Source of the DNA: Sinonovacula constricta
Taxonomy: Eukaryota > Mollusca > Bivalvia > Cardiida > Solecurtidae
Assembly: GCA_007844125.1 (NCBI GenBank)
Contig: CM017571.1
Span: 27,651,978 to 27,715,977 of the forward strand
Length of the DNA: 64,000 nt
Reading direction: 5' to 3'
The position numbers and the translations under genes were made by a program. Each line of letters opens with the position of its first letter. Position 1 is the stretch's first letter. Below the pieces are notes generated by a model that did not search any database, had not been told where the DNA came from, and saw only the letters and a program-made list of their open reading frames with translations. Positions 23,916-36,613 of the stretch are shown here, one piece after another.

Positions 23916-26244
23916 AGTGATGTATGTTTTTTTTGGTACGGTTTTGTACTATATATTGTTTACCAGTTTCCCTTTTGTTTTATTTTCTTATACCACCATA
24001 TTTTAAAATCTGTACATGTGTTATAACAGTAATTATTTATTCCTTTCAAAGTTTCAGCTTTTACAATCAGTTTCAGTAACACTTGTTCAAGAACAAAAAA
24101 TTCATGCCCGAATAGTTCTTTTGTTTATGCCAGTGGTTTCATTAAGGTTTATTATATGTTAATCTGTTTAAACAATAACTGAGTAAAAATTGTTGATTTT
24201 GTTATGATGAATGAAATTGGGAGAAAAGGGGACATCACTCAGCAATAATCAGAACATGAGTCATGAGCAGTTATCTACCTTTAATTTAGTTACTGTAATA
24301 GTTTTCAAACTATTATTATTAATACAGTGTACATCCTTCTTTTGTGTTTCTAATTTGTGTCTGATGAAAAGGACAAAAGAAAACTGAGTATTTCTCCTAT
24401 TATCACTGCATTTGGGATTTGAACATATTATTTATTTTTATATTCAGATTTATTAGTGAGCATACAAAGTTGTCTTTTTGAGGGTGTTTAATATTGTAAA
24501 ACTGTAGTTAACTGGGTTTTATAGGCTGATATCAAATTTAATCTAATGTATTCAATTACTGACCAGTTACACATTGTTGTGTCTAATTCTTGTATTCACT
24601 GTAAGTCTTTTTGTGCTGACACTGAGGAAAATGATTCAACATTTTTCTGTTGAATTTAAAATTTCAAAATGTCAAAACTTACCTGTTATTATATATCAAG
24701 AAAAAATACAAGGCCAAGTAAGGAAAATCATTAATACAGGTGCTAACACTTTATTTTTCAATGATTGTAGACTCCATTATTACCCTTTTTAGGACAATCT
24801 TCTTTCCACATTTGTCAAGATGTCTTAACATTAAAGGGGCTATACTGATATTTTCAAGTGTTTTTTTTTAACAAGAAAAATCCAGCAACACAACCATAAC
24901 TATTCTTACACTTGGTAAACTTCATCAAGGGTTTAAAAAAATGATGTAGTTTGACTTAAGCAAGTCTATCAGTAGTAGATATTACAGTAGTTCGAAGTGG
25001 CCCTTATGTCGCAATACCTTAACTTATCAGGCAGTATTTGGAGGGCTAAAGTTCACTTCATGGGGCTAGGAAAAATACACCTTGTTTAAGTGGATGTCCA
25101 AGGCCACATTTTGTGAGATGTCTACACAAAGACAGCATTCATATAGATATTTATACCAGTATTTACTCAATGTTTGACTTGAAGATACCATCACCAGGTA
25201 CCAGGAAGCAAGACACTTTAAAGCAAGCTGGACACTGTTGGTTGAATTTGCATTTATTTTTTTTTTTCATTTTTGCTTAGTAATGGACATGGATGAAAAT
25301 ATTACATCTGGTCACTAGAATATATGTGAACATGCAATCTTTCAAAAGACTAAAATGTCAATAGGTTGGGAAAATAGAGGTGTTCAAGGAGACACTGTGC
25401 ATGGGTCAATTTTGTTTTTCACAATATTGGGTATCACACATTATTAATAGGCAGATCTGAGGGGGGTGGGAGCAGCTTTTTACAGCCAGTAAGTGTATAG
25501 ATATTTTGAGGGTGAAAGCAAAGGATTGGTTAATGATTTTGTCAATGTGTGATGATTTTTTTCTGAAAATAAGGTATGTTGATCAGTAACATATGGTGAA
25601 GGCAGAATGGACAATTTGTTGATGAATGGTTGGATTGCAATTAAGGTATCAGATGTTATATTGTACGTTATGTTAAAATTTAAATGTAAATATTGTTCTG
25701 TTGCAATTTTTAATAAAACAACAAGTACAACAGTTAATGGAGTAATATATGTCATCCAAGATGTCTTGGGTTTTAAATCTTTCAAACACCAAGTTTTTGT
25801 ATTGTTAGTTTTAGAATATTTTTGTCTTTTTCTTTATAGTTCATCATTTTTTATTTTCACAGTACTTAGATTTTATTGACAAATTAGTTTTCATTATATT
25901 ATATATTCAACCAAAGACCAATTGAAACTATTATAGATAGTGTAAAACCTCATGCCTGCCAGTAAGATTAAACCTGTTTACAGTGGAATGTCTGATAATT
26001 ATGGATTTATCACAATAAACTCAACATTTATTGAGGTAACAAATACTCGGTTGTTATCATTAACTAGGCCTTATCACGAATATGCCAATCACATTCCTCA
26101 GGAAATATACTTAGAATATTAATCCTCCTACGTTTATAATGCTGATGGTCTGTTATGCATACAGGTAATTTGTAGACAAAATATTATGCTGGCAGCTTTA
26201 AGGTCATAGTATTTGACCCAGATATGGTACCTTATGTACCTGGT
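23916..26244. other. Presumed intron sequence without a recognised gene
   Basis: No exon or RNA gene is supportable. TTAAAGGGGCTATACTG at 24832 resembles the TTAA-type terminus of other elements in the window, but I could not define the other end. Confidence 0.35.
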
Positions 26245-26890
26245 TAATCAGATAGTTAGGCTGTATAACAGTAATCAGATAGTTAGGGCTGTATAACAGT
26301 AATCAGATAGTTAGGGCTGTATAACAGTAATCAGATAGTTAGGGCTGTATAACAGTAATCAGATAGTTAGGGCTGTATAACAGTAATCAGATAGTTAGGC
26401 TGTATAACAGTAATCATATAGTTAGGGCTGTATAACAGTAATCAGATAGTTAGGACTGTATAACAGTAATCAGATAGTTAGGGCTGTATAACAGTAATCA
26501 GATAGTTAGGGCTGTATAACAGTAATCAGATAGTTAGGGCTGTATAACAGTAATCAGATAGTTAGGGCTGTATAACAGTAATCAGATAGTTAGGGCTGTA
26601 TAACAGTAATCAGATAGTTAGGGCTGTATAACAGTAATCAGATAGTTAGGGCTGTATAACAGTAATCAGATAGTTAGGGCTGTATAACAGTAATCATATA
26701 GTTAGGGCTGTATAACAGTAATCAGATAGTTAGGGCTGTATAACAGTAATCAGATAGTTAGGACTGTATAACAGTAGTCAGATAGTTAGGGCTGTATAAC
26801 AGTAATCAGATAGTTAGGGCTGTATAACAGTAATCAGATAGTTAGGGCTGTATAACAGTAATCAGATAGTTAGTGCTGTATAACAGTAAT
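26245..26890. repeat. Minisatellite, 28-bp unit, about 23 copies
   Basis: The unit ATCAGATAGTTAGGGCTG followed by TATAACAGTA is repeated with very high identity. Rare variants (27-bp units lacking one G, ATCATATAG, TTAGGACTG, GTAGTCAG) are shared by a few units. Stops in every frame rule out coding. Confidence 0.97.
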
Positions 26891-27756
26891 TGGTTTAAAA
26901 AAATAGTTTCTAAAGCCATGCCTAGTTTATTTAGACCATGGATGTAAATAATAATAAACAAACTTATATTGCATATAAAAAGGGGGTAGGAGGCATTATG
27001 ATTTGCTGACACAACAACATTTTAATGTAAAAAGTGCTGGCTCTATTCCCTGCATACTGATGTCGTCATTATTAATAAGTCATTAAAATTAATTAATCAT
27101 GATTGTCATGTTTGTTATGATAGTGGCAGCCTGGCTCGGACAAAATGACTTTTCTTATCCAATGTGAAGTCTCCAAATAAATAACATTATATTTCAAAAT
27201 ACCTTATGCTTTACTACATACAAATTAATATTTATTTTTATTAAAAATATTTATTATATTTAGAAATGTTTATTATGTGAATTACAGACAACTAAATGTA
27301 TATTTTTTTTTTCAGTAGTATTACCTTTAAAATATTTTAGACCATATAAACATTTTATCATATCAAAAATTGCATTATAATTTAACAGAACACATTTAAT
27401 TGGAATTTTGTATAAATGTTATTTATATCACATCTTAAAAATTAAAGCCATAGTAACTATCATGAAACAAATAAATTGAAATAAACAATTCCAAATGTAG
27501 ATGGCATAGCAGACAGACCAAAACAATAGCGAATGACTTCTTAGGTCTGACTGAAATACAAATAAACTAATAAATGCCAGTTGATATTGGTAAAACGGAT
27601 TCACTCATAAGTTTCCGTCGACATGTGGCTTCACACTTGGGTGCTTACGATGTATAATGCGAAGCTCGCAAAATTCGTCGCATATATATATCTTCAAATT
27701 CTAGCTGTATATGAGAATTCATAGCTTAGGGGATATGCTAGAGGGCTCTTATACTA

Positions 27757-28012
27757 AATAAAAGTCGGGCAAACTAAGGGGTCAGACGCTATTGGTTCAT
27801 TTGCAATAAAGTCGGGCAAAGAGAGAGGTCAGTTGCTATTGGTTGCAAAGTAAGGGGTCAGTCACTATTTGTTCATTTGAAATAAAGTCCAGCAAAATTA
27901 AGGTTCGATCACTTTTGGTTTATTTGAAATAAGTTGGGCACAATTAGGGGTCAATAGCTATGGGTTCATTTGGAATAAAGTCGGGCAAAATTAGGGGTCA
28001 GTCGCTACTGGC
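27757..28012. repeat. Degenerate tandem repeat, roughly 47-bp unit, about 5 copies
   Basis: AATAAAGTCGGGCAAAATTA followed by GGGGTCAGTCGCTATTGGTT and CATTTG is repeated with many substitutions and indels, so this array is much older than its neighbours. Confidence 0.8.
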
Positions 28013-28980
28013 TTGGTAGTCTTATGAGCCATATACTTCTTGCTTTGAACTGTATTGAACAAATTACATGTTTTTTTTATTTTATTTTTTTTCAAAGATA
28101 TTACGATTTTAAAAGATCAAAGAGAGTAAAATAAACCATTTTAATAGATATTTTTATATATGTATGAGTCAGCCAAGTCATGTTTATGTACCTTGCAGTA
28201 AATTGCTTATCAGTATGTCAGGGTTCGGTTATAAAAAAATACACCCTAAAGTTAACATTTGAAGCATTTGTTTAAACTGATAAAACCCCACTGCATGATC
28301 ATTTTCTAATGTTAAGTGGTTTGTTATCAATGTTTAAACATGTGCTTTATCATTGATACACAATACACTTTTTTATATAACCGTAGCTTGAAGCTTGAAG
28401 AGTGGAAAAATAACACCAGTGTCTTGTTTTCCATATCAAACAGGTTTCTTTCTAAAAAGTCAAACAAACTTTTTGACAACCAAACTTGTTGTCTTCTCTA
28501 AGAGTGAAACATCTTGCTATTCTTTCTGTATATATCCAAAAAAAAGTTAAAAAGCCCTCATTTTTCCTTTTCCTTAGGAATCAAACATTTTTATTTTTCC
28601 ACAACCTACCCTGTTTTTTTAATTGAAGAGTCAAAAACAAATTTGAAAGGGGCTCTTTATCTAAAAGAGGTTTGAAGTATGTGTTAAGCCAAATGGAGAT
28701 TCTAATTGGTAAACTTTAATGTAGATTTTTATTTACAGGTACTTTTGCTGTGACAGGAATGTATTTGAATGTATGAAGTTTAAAGTGGTAGACACATTTG
28801 AAGAAGTGTTTCTTGATCCTTTTTTATGACTGACAAAAATGTTTAATTGGTCCTTCAACTATTGTGGGGTCTTACATCTTATGTAAAGTTTGTTTAAAAT
28901 GTGTCAGTAGAAATAAAAGGCTAAATGTGCCACCATAGGGATTATTCTTTGAATAAGTCGAAGATTTAAAAAAGCAAACA

Positions 28981-29030
28981 TAGTATAGTGGTGAAAGAGT
29001 TGGACTACATATTGGAGGGTCCACGGCTGG
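28981..29030 (+). repeat. tRNA-like SINE head at the edge of the 66-bp array
   Basis: TATAGTGGTGAAAGAGTTGG then ACTACATATTGGAGGGTCC resembles a tRNA A box and the start of a B-box region. The following 66-bp units repeat only the GGAGGGTCC-containing part and what lies after it. Confidence 0.4.
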
Positions 29031-30268
29031 AAAGCTACTCCCAAAATGAGATATTAGCCCCTGGGCAGCACTATTTATTGGAGGGTCCCAGGTTGGAAAC
29101 CCACACCCAAAATGAGATATAAGCCCCTGGGCAGCACTATTTATTGGAGGGTCCCAGGTTGGAAACCCACTCCCCACATGAGATATGAGTCCCTGGGCAG
29201 CACTTTTTATTGGAGAGTCCCCTGTTGGAAACCCACACCCAACGTGAGAAATTAGCCCCTGGGCAGTACTATTTATTGGAGTGTCCCAGGTTGGAAACCC
29301 ACACCCAATGTGAGAAATTAGCCCCTGGGCAGTACTATTTATTGGAGGGTCCCATGTTGGAAACCCACACCAAACGTGAGATATTAGCCCCTGGGCAGCA
29401 CTATTTATTGGAGGGTCCCAGGTTGGAAACCCACACCCAACATGAGATATTAGCCCCTGGGCAGTACTATTTATTGGAGGGTCCCAGGTTGGAAACCCAC
29501 ACCCAATGTGAGATATTAGCCCCTGGGCAGTACTATTTATTGGAGGGTCCCAGGTTGGAAACCCACACCCAACATGAGATATTAGCCCATGGGCAGCACT
29601 ATTTATTGGAGTGTCCCAGGTTGGTAACCCACACCCAACATAAGATATTAGTCCCTGGGCAACATTATTTACTGGAGGGTCCCAGGTTGGAAACCCACAC
29701 CCAACATGAGATATTTGCCCCTGGGCAGCACTATTTATTGGAGGGTCCCAGGTTGGAAACCCAGACCACACATGAGATATTAGTCCCTGGGCAGCACTAT
29801 TTATTGGAGGGTGCCAGGTTGGAAACACACACCCAACATGAGATATTAGCCCCTGGGCAGTACTATTTATTGGACGGTCCCAGGTTGGAAACACACACCC
29901 AACATGAGATATTTGTCCCTGGGCAGCACTATTTATTGGAGTGTCCCAGGTTGGAAACCCACACCCAACATGAGATATTAGCCCCTGGGCAGCACTATTT
30001 ATTGGAGGGTCCCATGTTGGAAACCCAGACCACACATGAGATATTAGTCCCTGGGCAGCACTATTTATTGGAGTGTCCCAGGTTGGAAACCCACACCCAA
30101 CATGAGATATTAGTCCCTGGGCAGCACTATTTATTGGAGTGTCCCAGGTTGGAAACCCACACCCAACATGAGATATTAGCCCCTGGGCAGCACTATTTAT
30201 TGGAGGGTCCCATGTTGGAAACCCAGACCACACATATGATATTAGTCCCTGGGCAACATTATTTATTG
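29011..30268. repeat. Minisatellite, 66-bp unit, about 19 copies
   Basis: The unit runs ACTATTTATTGGAGGGTCCC, AGGTTGGAAACCCACACCCA, ACATGAGATATTAGCCCCTG, GGCAGC. Because 66 is 22 codons, one 453-codon frame (30233-28872, minus) and one 363-codon frame (29210-30301, plus) stay open across it. The minus frame repeats GFPTWDPPINSAAQGLISHV; the plus frame repeats YLLEGPRLETHTQHEILAPG. Neither has a signal peptide, known domain, or splice context, and substitutions hit all codon positions, so I call it non-coding. Confidence 0.95.
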
Positions 30269-30759
30269 CACGTTATTCCAAGAAGTTATTTCAAGAAATA
30301 GGACTACGGTAGTTCTACCCAGGAAGCAGGCAGTTGTGGTGGTTAATACAAGAATAAGTTTTGTTTCCAAATTGACACCCATAAACAAATAGGTTTAAAT
30401 AATTTTCTTAAAAATGTGGAAGACAAAACTGCATTTATATTTCTTGATACCTCTGGTTGTTATAATCAAGACATTGATCCATCTAATAAGATTTTTTTAT
30501 TATTGTCAATGATTGCCTAACCTTGACTAATGGCAAGTGAAACAACTTAAATAGACTACAATCTTTAAGCCTTCTTTGATTGGATTTTTTTTATCAAAAT
30601 ATTAACACACAACTGAGTTCAGCAATGTTTTTCATTTAAAGTTATACATTTTATTTGCTGATAATAACACCAAAATGATTAGCCTAGGAATAAGTGAATG
30701 CTTCTTTATTTGGTTATGGTCCCACCAACAACTTTTAAGTTAAATGAAGACAGAGTTCA

Positions 30760-30960
30760 CTTGACACAGAAACAGTGCTGCCTTCACTGTGATAGCATAC
30801 AATGAATACCTGGCATGATACATCACCCAGTAACATTGTCTTGACACAGGGAAAACCAATTGTGATAATACCCTTTTATTTGCTTGAGCATAACCAACTA
30901 AGGCAGCTATATCACCAATTGGAACTCTTTGGGAAATTCCATCCTTGCTATGATCATATA
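30760..30960 (+). repeat. Dispersed repeat shared with 46.35-46.56 kb
   Basis: CACTTGACACAGAAACAGTG, CTGCCTTCACTGTGATAGCAT and TTTGCTTGAGCATAAC align in order with CACTTGAAGCAGAGTGCTGCC, TTCTCAGATATAGCAT and TTTGCTCGAGCTATAA at 46360-46500. The two copies share layout but have diverged. No head or tail typical of a named class was seen. Confidence 0.45.
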
Positions 30961-30970
30961 TCAGATGTGA

Positions 30971-31280
30971 CCGGCGGCAAATAGCTCAAGTGGTAGAGCA
31001 TCGGCTTATGGATCGGGAGGTCGCAGGTTCAAACCCTGGTCAAGTTAAACCAAAGACGTTAAAGTTGGTAGTAGTGGCTTCCCTCCTAATGATTCGGGGC
31101 TAAGGGGACAGCATTCATTACGCCTGACTCGTCGGTGTCATTATAATGGACCAGCCGGTTTCAGTCCCTGGGCACCTCATAAGTGCCCCTGTGCTATAAT
31201 GATAGAAATGTTGCTGCACAGTATCGACAAAAATGCTGGCAAATCCATCAGATGTATCTGGTTGATAATTTTTGTTCGCC
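30971..31280 (+). mobile_element. tRNA-derived SINE with well-preserved promoter boxes
   Basis: AATAGCTCAAGTGGTAGAGC is a clear polymerase III A box with its D-arm context, and GCAGGTTCAAACCCTG is a B box with a paired T arm, at normal tRNA spacing. The acceptor and anticodon stems are not convincing, so this is a SINE head rather than a tRNA gene. The body contains GTAGTGGCTTCCCTCC and ATAATGGACCAGCCGG, followed by a CCTGGGCACCTCATAAGTGC block. The 3' end is approximate. Confidence 0.7.
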
Positions 31281-32044
31281 AGTAAACTATGCGACAAAAA
31301 AGTTCTCCGAAAAAGCATTTCTTTGTGTAGTTCATTGTTATGTTGCCCTATAAGCTTTCATTTATTTATTTACATTTTATGTTTCATTAGATATTCAGCT
31401 ATTACAGCATGTTCATTAGAGATAGAAAAGCCATTTATCTTTGTTATCTTGATGCTGTTTTTGGCATGACACATATTTTTGTGGGATTTTTCCTCTTTAC
31501 ATCCAAGAGATAATTTGTGAATATCCAAGGTGTTTTGAATGCTATATAACTACTATTTTTAAGACTTTTGTTCTTGTCAAGGCAGGGGTTTACACCATGA
31601 GCTTCTTGTACATGGAGGTACCAGGTCTGGTATTTTTGTCCTTTAATTATACTGTAAGATGTTGTACTTATATTAGCATTAACATTAAATGATCACTTTT
31701 GCTGATCAATCGTGTGCCGTGCCAATGCATGAAATAATAATATTTATGAAATAATAATATTAATTGAATGTTTGGATAATGTCACTGATCATCTAAGTCA
31801 AACAAATCATTATCTACGCCCAAATAGTTGAAGAGCTGTCTTTGATTACTGGTACATGTTTTCATAACTTCACTAAACAAATGGTACAAGATTTGAAAAC
31901 ACTGTCCTCACATCTAGCTGATGTCTTGGCTAATCTATGATTATGATAAACCTTTACCTGATACAGATGTTATTGGCCGATGCCTAATTGAAGTTATTTG
32001 CATATAATTTCATGCTAACAAGCCAATCTATTGGCAGAAAAAGT

Positions 32045-32145
32045 TTCTGACCCTGATCAGACATTTCCCAAATGGAAATAATATGATCTGGATCTACACT
32101 GATCTAGACCATACCTGATCAATTGTGCGTAGCAGGTTAAGAGTT
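32045..32145 (+). repeat. Palindromic interspersed element copy, diverged
   Basis: CTGACCCTGATCAGACATTT is followed by GATCTGGATCTACACTG and the flank GTAGCAGGTTAAGAGTTA, which matches the flank of the 14158 and 56379 copies. Confidence 0.45.
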
Positions 32146-32535
32146 ACAATTGTGTCTTGGTACATACAACTGATTGGGTCATCTCAAGAGGCAGTTTTTT
32201 CCCATGTTTATCTAACGGGTATCGTATTTATCGTATTTATCTAATTGATAAGGAAGATGAATGGGCAAGTTGTCTTCCCCTGAAGAGCTTTTCTACCATA
32301 ATGACCATTTGTTTATCTCATGTAAGTTCCTTCTTCTGCCAATTTCATCATGGGAACTAAAAACTAAATTACCGTAGTGCTTCTTTATTTAATGGCTGTA
32401 ATCAGCTCACTTGCCTTCAATACTTTGACTTTTGTCAGTCCCATGTTTGCTAAAGTTAAATGAAAATGACACATTCATACTTGTTTTTGTATGCTTGTTT
32501 CCTTCAACTCATTAATTTTGATATGGTTAAACCAA

Positions 32536-32538
<3 letters not shown>

Positions 32539-32570
<32 letters not shown>
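32539..32570. repeat. (TA)n microsatellite
   Basis: A pure TA dinucleotide run of 16 repeats. Similar shorter runs occur at 46926-46949 and near 4565. Confidence 0.97.
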
Positions 32571-32574
<4 letters not shown>

Positions 32575-35500
32575 TTGCAATATTTTGTTTATAACTGATT
32601 GTACATGTCATGACACATGCCTTTCAGAACCAATAACCCTTGGTTGGATGGGTCTCAGTACAACAAGAGTTTAGATTATATAATGTATTTTACCAAGATT
32701 GTGCCTGAGGAATTTAAAATTGTTTAGATTTTATGACATCTCAAAGGATTGGAACATTATTGCATCAACACATATTTCAATGTAAGCAGGCATGCTTTCT
32801 GTAATGATCACATGATCTTTGAATCAACAGTGTATACTGTAGCCCAGCATCAGGTCATCTTTGTGAGATGTAGGGCTTTCAGTTCTAGGTATACAATATA
32901 CAGTGGGTGTCTGTGGCCTGTAGGTTAGAGTCCTGGTCGGGATGAGAACATTAATATGACTCCTTAGCTTACCTGTGTAATTCCACCAAGATATAAATCT
33001 GAGGTATTCCTCCACTAATAATTTACTGTAACAATAAAAGAAAAAACAACACAACATACAACCAATTGCAATAAAAGAGGGTGTCTATTGGAATGTATAT
33101 GGTAGTTTGTAGGTACAGGACAAGCTATAAGTGGTTTGACCCATGATGTGTTATAAGCAATGACAGACTATGTTCATAATTTATTGAGGTTTTTATAGTT
33201 TATTGCACCATCCGACTGTAAATAAGCAAACCTGCTACTGTATTTGTTGATTCTGTATAATTTATGTGAGCCTGAACTTTATGAAATAGGCTTAGAGTAG
33301 AGCTACAGGGGTACAGGACAAGTGTTACACTACAGTTGCACTGCAGTGATCATCTACGTTTAGTGTATGTTATATGGAAACTATTTTTATGGATTTAATT
33401 AAACAAACTGGATTATTTTTTACATTAAATAAGTGTGGTAAATTCATAGTGGCTATTTTATTTTTTTTAAATAAAATTTATATAAATTTATATAAAAATA
33501 TTTTGGAAAAGAATATACCAAGATATTATAATCATGTACCCTGAAAGTAACTGAGAAACTTTTCTGTTTTGTATGTAAATTAATTTGAATGTATTTTACA
33601 AACTTTAAAAAGTAAAATAATGTATTAAAAAGGCAATCTATATTCAAAGCACTGGGTTACAATTTTTTTTAAAGTAGTGTGTTGACCTTTTTTTAATTAT
33701 CATCAAATAACAGAATTCATATGGAGTTCATGTGGATTTTCGTTACTATACTCTTTAAGTTTGAAAAATGTGGTCCCCAGACCTTTTTATTTTTAGACCT
33801 CTTTAAAACCTAATATCCTACACTCAAACAAACAACCTAACCTCTTTTTGACACTAGGGTAGAAAGTCATGGTACTTCACAGACCAATTCCTTTTTTTCC
33901 CCAGTTTTGATTTTTGTTTAATTCTGCTTTTGAGGATTATGGAAATGAGATTTGAAAACACTTCCTATTTATTCATCAATTCAGTTATCTTTGAGGAAAA
34001 CTTTTTGCATGGCTGGATCATAGTTTAGCTTTAATAATGCACAAATATTTCACAATGTGCTCTTCATATTTATTTAATTATTGAATCACTTTGAAACCAA
34101 TGAGATAATTGTTTATAATTAAGGCATATATATTTATACTCACATGCATAATTTGGAGCTACATACTTTTTGATGTATGGCTATAAAACAGAAATAAACA
34201 TTTAATTGAAAACTGTTGTTATGGTTCTGAATCTCCCATAAGAAAGACACTACACACTTTTGACTACAATCTTTTGACAAGATGTAATACTTAAAACCAC
34301 TATTCATAGCAATGCTTAGCAAAGTTAATTTTGAGCAAAACTTAAAAAAATGTACATGTGACCAAGTGGCTTTAAAAACTTAGACCTCACACACTTATAC
34401 CTTATCACTGATCTTAACCTGTTTGACCCATGGTAACAACAACACTGTACAGCATAAGTCCATGCCAATAATGACATTAAACATGTTTATTGAGCTCATA
34501 AACTGTTTACAAGGAACCATTATTATGGATAGCCATCATTAAAGGCTCGAGTGATGCCTTACTGAATCAAAGCCATGATCAACCTTAATCATGCTACATT
34601 TATTTATTAGCAATACAACATCCTGTTCAAACAGCTCTTAGCTTAGCAGGTCAATAATTTAATTGAGTAATTAAATTGATTCATTATTCATTGTGAGGAT
34701 TTCTTTAATAGCCATTCATTTTGTCTTCTGTGACTGATGAACAGGCAAGAAATCTTAGAAAGACTTGATTGGAAAAAAAGTCAATACAGGTTCTAATAAT
34801 ATATGATTCTAAGAATTAATGCTCAGTTTAAGTGGGGATGTCAATTGTGTCCTAATTAAATACATGTATGATTGACACAGAATTAACTAAGTGGAGGTTG
34901 TGTTTACTTTTTTCTGTCAAATGTCTCGGTGAGGTTTGTGATTGTTAAATGTGAAAGATTTGTTTTAAAAGAGTCATTATGGCTGCTGATAATATCTGAC
35001 TTAATGAAGTGCTTGAGTGCTCATCATGGTTTTATAAAATCCTATAGACACTGGATTAACTTAGTAATGGTTGTACTTGTTTCCAGAAATCTTCATTGTG
35101 CTTAAGTATGTGACTGATGAACATGTAAGAATCCCCAAACAGCTCAATATGGTGTTGATATTACAGAGATAGTTGCTGATATCTTGAACTGCTTGTTTCC
35201 TTGTTAACTTGGTGATATCTGATTTGATTGTCTGACATAACATTGTTTAACCTTAATCGAGGTGGTACTTGTTTTCTTGAAGAAATTATCAGAAAATGTG
35301 TGGAAAAGGTCAATACAGCTTCTCATAATGGACACGTTAACTGCTTGTATACTTATGCTTACCAAGTCTGATTTTTGTTATTGAAGCTTGATTAACCATG
35401 TGGAGGATATTCTTGTTTTTTGAAGATGTTACACTCTGAGGCAGTGACTGACAATTGATGTAAGAAATGATCAGGCTTGAGTGAACAGGTCAATGTAGCT

Positions 35501-36508
35501 TCTGATAGTGGCCGACTCCAAGGATCATGTCTTAGCTTAATTATGTATGTGATGCTAATCATTTGGATTTTGACCATGAGTGTGTCTGGATTTACAATAT
35601 AGAGGATACAGACTTCTGGAGTATGTGCAAAATTGTGAAATACTAGATTTATAAATAGTTTTAGTTGTTGTATTAATAAGCATTTGTGTTGGGTGTTTTT
35701 GGTCTTTGTTATAAGCTTTATTTAAAACTGCATTTCAATAATTGAACTAAAGTGGAAATTTTACAGTATAATCCATTTACTTTGGATAATGTTGCTTAGT
35801 TACCATATAAAATACTTAAAAAACAAACCAGTAAAAAAACAACATGAATTAAGGCTTGTCTAAATAAGTAAAATACCATAGGAAACTTCAGATGTCAATA
35901 ATGTTTTAACAACAGTTTTTTTAATTAAAAAATTAATTCTTATCAAAGCTTAAATCGCTAATAGCCAATACTAAGATTGTAGTTATTGTCAACAATGTCA
36001 TATATGGGTTTCAAGATGAATTGGTAAAATCTAGCAACAAACAGTGTGCATTCTGATCAAATGGCATTCAGAAATTATTTGACTAAACCTTACCATTGCA
36101 CACTGTGTTCGTAGGAACCCGATTGTTTAGAATTTCTGACTTTTTTGTGAGTTTCTATGAAATCTCTTTCTGGTGTATTTTATAGTTTCAGCATAAAATA
36201 TTATATATAAAGACAACATTAACAGTATTCCTGGATTGAACAAAAACTTGATTTTTTTTAACTTTACCAGTGTTCTTTTAAGCACAAATATTTTTTTTAA
36301 AGTTTAATTGGAAGAAAAACAAACATTTGTACAACAGTGAAATAATAAAATCAGTGACTGTGACTCTTTAACAGTGAGGACTTTCAGTAAACATTGACAC
36401 AAGGGTATACTTTAAAATAAAATAGTTTTTTCATTTTTGCATGTGTGGAAGATTTTAAACTTTTCTTCATATTTTGTAAACTTGTGAGGAAATATATTAC
36501 ACAAAACA

Positions 36509-36613
36509 ATGAGTGAAATTGAGGATGTGGTGACCATGTTGGAGCGAAAGAAGAGTTATATTCTAGGGAATAGGATAGTGATAAACACCCCCAGACGACT
36601 GAGGTGTCCAAAG
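36509..36613 (+). CDS. Candidate first coding exon 1B of the large unidentified gene
   Basis: ATG at 36509 is preceded in frame by TGA at 36485. The frame runs 35 codons to the donor CCAAAG|GTAGGTA and ends in phase 0, like the exons at 9129 and 49375. The peptide MSEIEDVVTMLERKKSYILG... is acidic at the start and then basic (NTPRRLRCPK at the end). The Glu/Lys-rich first half could form a short helix. The sequence is less AT-rich than its flanks, and codon choice looks protein-like. I do not recognise a family. A weak acceptor-like AG lies upstream (GTAAACTTGTGAG), so an internal exon is possible, but the in-frame stop argues for a first exon. Confidence 0.55.

Larger units (their letters stand above)
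31281..36508. other. Presumed intron sequence with dispersed repeats only
   Basis: Besides the TA run and the diverged palindromic copies (32.05 and 36.03 kb), a SINE-like segment may lie at about 32885-33040 (TAGGTTAGAGTCCTGGTCGG). No exon is supportable before 36509. Confidence 0.4.

Noticed and set aside
24832..25260. A transposon starting TTAAAGGGGCTATAC
   Set aside because: Only one end could be seen; no matching inverted end or internal similarity to the other elements was found.
26245..26890. CRISPR-like array
   Set aside because: The 28-bp units are directly contiguous with no unique spacers, and the genome is eukaryotic; it is a minisatellite.
28872..30233. 453-codon open frame on the minus strand with 22-residue repeats
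   Set aside because: Its length is explained by a 66-bp minisatellite period; the opposite strand is equally open, there is no recognised domain or signal peptide, and the non-repeat end is ordinary AT-rich sequence.
30971..31041. A tRNA gene
   Set aside because: A and B boxes are good, but acceptor and anticodon stems do not pair properly and the sequence runs into a SINE body.
32157..32360. Possible exon ending at CTCAT|GTAAGTT
   Set aside because: The donor is fair, but the acceptor is weak, the peptide is not convincing and the phase does not support a consistent model.
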